Shown here: piece after piece, positions 5,826 to 8,584 of the stretch
Numbering within the stretch: position 1 is the first letter of the stretch
How the letters are laid out: every line of letters starts with the position of its first letter
Made by a program: the position numbers and the translations under genes
The notes under the pieces: generated by a model
The model's input: the letters and a program-made list of their open reading frames with translations, nothing else
The model's database searches: none
What the model was told of the DNA's origin: nothing
Origin: an uncultured Eubacteriales bacterium
GTDB lineage: Bacteria; Bacillota; Clostridia; Oscillospirales; Feifaniaceae
Assembly: GCA_902474785.1 (NCBI GenBank)
Contig: CABRXB010000038.1
Location: forward strand, 1 to 8,584
Direction: 5' to 3'
Length of the DNA stretch: 8,584 nt

Positions 5826-5858
5826 GGGTGAAGCAGCGACTTCGCCCTTGTCCTTTTT
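5826..5858 (+). terminator. Intrinsic terminator of the crRNA-like RNA
   Basis: GGGTGAAG (5826-5833) pairs with CTTCGCCC (5840-5847): eight pairs, one of them G-T, around the 6-nt loop CAGCGA. It is followed by TTGTCC and then TTTTT (5854-5858). The T tract exists only on the plus strand, so the terminator serves the RNA and not cas3, whose stop codon is at 5857-5859. Confidence 0.75.
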
Positions 5859-7983
5859 ATACAAACATCCCCTTGCCGAAGTCGGCCTCGAGCGAGAGGC
5901 CGGTGCGCCCGTTGTAAAGGGCAGGATTGCACAAGACGGCGATCTCTCCTTCGAGTAGCTCCAAATCCCCCGATTGGCGCAGCGTTTCAAAGTGCTGCTC
6001 GTAGACCGACACGCCGTATTGCCCCAGCCTTCGCATCAGGTCGCGCCCGCGCTCCCCCTCCCGCAGACGCTGCACCAACGGCGCGCCCCGCTCGAAGGGG
6101 ATGTAAATCGTCTTGGTGTTGTTGTCGATCAGACGAAAGGCTTCGGCCACCTTGCGAAAGGGAAGGAGCTCTTGTCGTATCATGCGCAATATGTCGCTCT
6201 CGTCCAGCGCCTGGTTCCCCATCAGGTCGCGCAGCTCGCGAAAATAGGAGGAAATGGTGCGCTGGTCAAACAGGTCCGCATGGCGCGCCATGACAGATCG
6301 CCCAGCGCCAATGGGCATTGCAAAGAGCGGCGGCGTTCTGCCCTCGCTTTGAAAGATTGTGACCACGCTCTCCCGCGCCGGGAGGCGACCCTCTCTGTTG
6401 CAGCGGCCGGCGGCCTGCAGCACTGAATCGAGTCCCGCCTCCTCCCGGTAGACGGCGGGAAAGTCCACGTCCACGCCGGCCTCGATGAGAGAGGTCGACA
6501 CCACCCGGCAGGGCAGCCCCGCCTGAAGGCGGCGGCGGATTTCTGCAAGCTGCGCCTTGCGATGCGCGGGATACATCAGCGTGGAGAGGTGAAAGGCGCT
6601 CTCTTGCTCGAGCTGCGCAAAGAGCGCCTGCGCGCTTTGCCGGCTGTTGACCACGCACAGCGCCTGATGCCGTCCATTCATGCGCTGCGCAAGCTGCTCC
6701 CAGCTCAGGCGCCCGGCCCGGCAAAAGCGCACTCTTTTGAAAAGCTCGCCATCGTAGACTTCAGGAGGGCAGAGCTCCACGGCCGGCGTGTCCGGCAGGC
6801 AGTCGGCAAACATCTCTTCAAGCGCAGGCTGCGTGGCCGTGCACAGCACGGCCGATGCGCCATAGCGTTTGACGAGCTGGGCCATGGCGCTCACACAGGG
6901 GCGCAGGTGTTTTGCCGGCAGCATCTGGGCCTCGTCGAAAATCAGAACGCTGCCGGCCAGGTTGTGCAGCTTGCGGCACTGGGAGGGACGGCAGGCAAAC
7001 AGGGACTCAAAAAACTGCACCGCCGTTGTCACCACGACCGGCACATCCCAGTTCTCGGTCGCGGCGGCCATGCGCGCAGAGGCGGGCGTCGCCTCGTCTC
7101 CCCCGTCAAAAAGCACCCCCGCATGGTGCTCAAGCACGTTTTGCTCCCCCAAAATGGTTCGGAAAATCTCCGCCGTCTGCTCGATGATGGAGGGGTAGGG
7201 AATGACATAGACGATGCGGCGCAGGCCATGAGCTCTCGCATGTTCCAGGGCGAAGGCCAGCGATGCCACCGTCTTGCCGCCGCCGGTGGGCACCGTCAGC
7301 GTGAAAAGACCCGGCTTTTGCGCGCTTGCCTGCTCTATGCAACGCCGCAAAATGGCGCACCGCTGCTCGTTGAGGGCGGTTTTGGGCGGGAACCAGCCTG
7401 AAACATGCTGCAAAAGCCGCTCTCCCAATACATCCATGTCATCGCCGCCCCCGCGCGGCGGCGTTTTCTCCATAAACGCCTCGGTGTCGAGATAGTCGGC
7501 GTCGACCAGGCAGGAGAACAGCATACGCGTGAAAAACGCCATTTCAAAGGGGTCTTTGTCGATGGCCGGCAGCGACGCAGGCGGCAGGGAAATCGCCTTG
7601 TCCCACCCATCGTAGGGTTCGAGCTTGCCGGCGGCGGCCCGGTTCATACGGCCCAAAAAGGTGCCCTGCTGCTCATGGTCTCCCTGCCCCCCACCGTCGG
7701 GCAGGCCGCCGTGGTGTCCGGCTATGGCAAAGGCGGCATATGGCTGTCCCCTTTTGTAGCATTCAAAGGCGCCGGCCGTCGTGTGATCCACGCGCGCCCC
7801 GCCGCGCAGCCGGCGCTGAAAGGCGGCGCTTTGCTTGCCGACGTCGTGCGCCAGCCCCGCAAGCGCCCCCTGCTGCTCCGCGTCGAAGGCCTTTGCATAT
7901 TGGGCGCACAGGCGCGCCGTCCCTTCGAGATGGGCAGGCAGGCTTTGCTCGCGCCCATCCTGTGCAATATGGGCCAGCCGCAA
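5857..7983 (-). CDS. cas3: Cas3, HD nuclease-helicase
   Basis: Cas3 is recruited to Cascade R-loops, nicks the displaced strand and degrades DNA while moving 3'-5'. The 708-aa product has an N-terminal HD nuclease domain with H18, H46-D47 (GLAHDVGK), H67 and H90-H91 (GHHGG). The SF2 helicase follows with Walker A VPTGGGKT at 231-238, Walker B DEAQ at 350-353 and motif VI QAAGRCNREGR at 523-533. The usual C-terminal domain follows. The start is TTG at 7983, because an in-frame TGA lies just upstream and AAGGA sits 7 nt before the TTG. All key residues are present and the length is near the I-C norm. It is separated from cas5c by the regulatory gap and probably has its own promoter at 8064-8092. 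Confidence 0.96.
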   Translation of the reverse strand: MRLAHIAQDGREQSLPAHLEGTARLCAQYAKAFDAEQQGALAGLAHDVGKQSAAFQRRLRGGARVDHTTAGAFECYKRGQPYAAFAIAGHHGGLPDGGGQGDHEQQGTFLGRMNRAAAGKLEPYDGWDKAISLPPASLPAIDKDPFEMAFFTRMLFSCLVDADYLDTEAFMEKTPPRGGGDDMDVLGERLLQHVSGWFPPKTALNEQRCAILRRCIEQASAQKPGLFTLTVPTGGGKTVASLAFALEHARAHGLRRIVYVIPYPSIIEQTAEIFRTILGEQNVLEHHAGVLFDGGDEATPASARMAAATENWDVPVVVTTAVQFFESLFACRPSQCRKLHNLAGSVLIFDEAQMLPAKHLRPCVSAMAQLVKRYGASAVLCTATQPALEEMFADCLPDTPAVELCPPEVYDGELFKRVRFCRAGRLSWEQLAQRMNGRHQALCVVNSRQSAQALFAQLEQESAFHLSTLMYPAHRKAQLAEIRRRLQAGLPCRVVSTSLIEAGVDVDFPAVYREEAGLDSVLQAAGRCNREGRLPARESVVTIFQSEGRTPPLFAMPIGAGRSVMARHADLFDQRTISSYFRELRDLMGNQALDESDILRMIRQELLPFRKVAEAFRLIDNNTKTIYIPFERGAPLVQRLREGERGRDLMRRLGQYGVSVYEQHFETLRQSGDLELLEGEIAVLCNPALYNGRTGLSLEADFGKGMFV

Positions 7984-7990
7984 CGTCTCT

Positions 7991-7995
7991 TCCTT
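7991..7995 (-). promoter_or_regulatory. Ribosome binding site for the cas3 TTG start
   Basis: AAGGA on the minus strand lies 7 nt from the TTG at 7983. A stronger GGAGG sits about 19 nt from the TTG, too far for it. That GGAGG serves no other gene I can support, so the choice of start is fairly but not completely sure. Confidence 0.55.
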
Positions 7996-8063
7996 CTCAA
8001 CACCTCCTCAATGTTCTGACACGTTTCGCTTAGAATTTCCAAATTATGAGTTTATTTTTATAA

Positions 8064-8092
8064 AATATATCATATAAAAAAGAAAGGTTCCA
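8064..8092 (-). promoter_or_regulatory. Candidate cas3 promoter
   Basis: On the minus strand, TGGAAC (8087-8092) and TATATT (8064-8069) are 17 bp apart in a strongly AT-rich stretch about 75 bp before the cas3 TTG. The -10 is good (5/6) and the -35 is weak (3/6). Other TATAAA-like hexamers nearby make the exact start uncertain. Confidence 0.5.
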
Positions 8093-8584
8093 CTCTTTTT
8101 TCGTGTAACATGCCAAACTCTTTTTTGTTTTCATGCAAATGCCGGAAATCGGTCTGATTTCATCTCAAAGAAAAATAAATGGCGCAGATTCCACAACCTT
8201 TTTTCAATCTCTTTTCCTCAGAGTCAATCTCTTTGACCGTCGATGCACTCCTGATTGCTGGCTTGAAAGAGAAAACTGACAACGGCGGCAACCCTGTCAC
8301 CAAAGCCTGCCCTTCGACAGCCGAATCCGCAAACCCATTTCACAAACATTTGCAACACCGCTGCACCACGGCCAATGTTCGATCCTCGCTCAAGAAAAGG
8401 CCCATGGCAAAACGGGACAAATCTCTTAGCCAAAGGTCTGCTCTTCAACAGGCCGCCACCTCTTCCCTCAATGCCACCGCGCCCTTCGCCTGATTCAGCC
8501 TGCCTCAAAAGAAAACCTGCGGCGCAGATACCGCAACTTTTGTTTCTTCCCTTCTCTCCAAAGCCGCCTTTGGTCAGATTGCAT
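8093..8584. other. Region without a convincing gene
   Basis: About 490 bp upstream of the cas3 promoter. The two longest open frames (8179-8493 plus, 8224-8508 minus) have low-complexity composition and no recognisable family, and I saw no clear ribosome binding site before the plus-strand frame. The region contains imperfect repeats (listed separately) and a small palindrome CCAAAG/CTTTGG (8558-8573) with no T tract. It may be decayed repeat DNA outside the cas locus. Confidence 0.5.
8164..8540. repeat. Imperfect direct repeat, two copies 340 bp apart
   Basis: The segment 8164-8200 recurs at 8504-8540 with a constant 340-bp offset. In the core, 8181-8200 versus 8521-8540, 17 of 20 bases agree (GGCGCAGAT-CC-CAAC-TT), and the A-rich flank before it also aligns without gaps. 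On the minus strand both copies encode a similar peptide around CGICA followed by Phe and LR, with two of the three core changes silent. No function is recognised. It could be a dispersed repeat of this genome or a remnant of coding sequence. Confidence 0.5.

Larger units (their letters stand above)
5775..5858 (+). ncRNA. crRNA-like guide RNA (CreR/CreA type) predicted to direct Cascade to the cas promoter
   Basis: This is a predicted transcript of about 84 nt with three parts: a shortened repeat (5775-5799), a spacer-like segment from 5800, and a terminator hairpin (5826-5847) with a T tract. Cas5c cleavage after the short stem would leave the same 11-nt handle as array crRNAs. The guide would have about 26 nt before the hairpin, or about 34 nt including its first arm. 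No second repeat follows, so the terminator hairpin may serve as the 3' end. The guide matches the PAM-flanked site at 5713-5729 over 17 positions, enough for binding but too short for the full R-loop normally needed to recruit Cas3. The role, autorepression of the cas operon, is inferred by analogy with CreR/CreA RNAs. It is transcribed opposite to the cas genes and its tail overlaps only the cas3 stop codon. Confidence 0.85.

Noticed and set aside
6562..7401. Plus-strand open frame of 279 codons opposite cas3, and similar long antisense frames opposite cas4 (1605-2309) and cas8c (3834-4571)
   Set aside because: They are shadows in GC-rich coding DNA: composition is biased to basic and low-complexity residues, no family is recognisable, and the opposite strand carries well-conserved cas genes.
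8130..8145. TTC followed by ATGCAAATG upstream of the cas3 promoter, as a second target of the guide
   Set aside because: Only 4 of the first 5 guide bases match and the rest do not, so it cannot be told from chance.
8179..8508. Open frames of 104 (plus) and 94 (minus) codons upstream of cas3
   Set aside because: Low-complexity products, no recognisable motif and no convincing gene context; likely non-coding.
8558..8573. CCAAAG/CTTTGG hairpin as a terminator
   Set aside because: No T tract follows on either strand.

Overview
The window holds a complete type I-C CRISPR-Cas locus read leftward (minus strand): cas3, then cas5c-cas8c-cas7c-cas4-cas1-cas2, then the leader and the first repeat of a CRISPR array that runs off the left edge. 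All effector, nuclease and adaptation genes look intact, and all cas genes after cas5c are joined by 1-4 nt stop/start overlaps or gaps. The GC-rich coding sequence, strong GGAGG-type ribosome binding sites, AT-rich sigma-70-like promoters and use of GTG/TTG starts suggest a high-GC Firmicute such as a gut clostridium of the Oscillospiraceae type. The taxon is an inference from style only.

Layout: 1-48, array edge (partial first spacer and one 33-nt repeat); 49-250, leader; 251-5575, cas2, cas1, cas4, cas7c, cas8c (with an internal start for the small subunit Cas11c) and cas5c; 5576-5856, a regulatory intergenic region; 5857-7983, cas3; 7984-8584, the cas3 promoter followed by about 490 bp without a convincing gene.

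The most interesting element is the roughly 280-bp gap between cas3 and cas5c, a place where I-C operons are normally compact. On the plus strand, opposite to the cas genes, it carries a solitary shortened CRISPR repeat (5775-5799). Its 11-nt 3' handle is identical to that of the array repeat, but its stem is 4 bp instead of 8 bp. A consensus -35 and a 17-bp-spaced -10 predict transcription starting on the first base of this repeat, and a hairpin plus T tract at 5826-5858 ends the transcript. The spacer-like part matches a sequence directly behind a TTC PAM (5710-5712) within the same intergenic region. Of the first 17 positions 15 match, and the mismatches fall at positions 6 and 12, the bases that are flipped out in type I Cascade R-loops; pairing stops at position 18. 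The matched site covers the -35 element and spacer of the predicted cas5c-operon promoter, and a full-length Cascade footprint would reach the -35 of the small RNA's own promoter.

The simplest reading is a CRISPR-derived, crRNA-like guide that makes I-C Cascade repress its own operon (and probably the guide itself) without cleaving the chromosome. This is the logic described for CreA/CreR-type RNAs in other CRISPR subtypes. When array crRNAs are scarce, or Cascade is inhibited, the operon would be de-repressed. No creT-like toxin gene is visible here.
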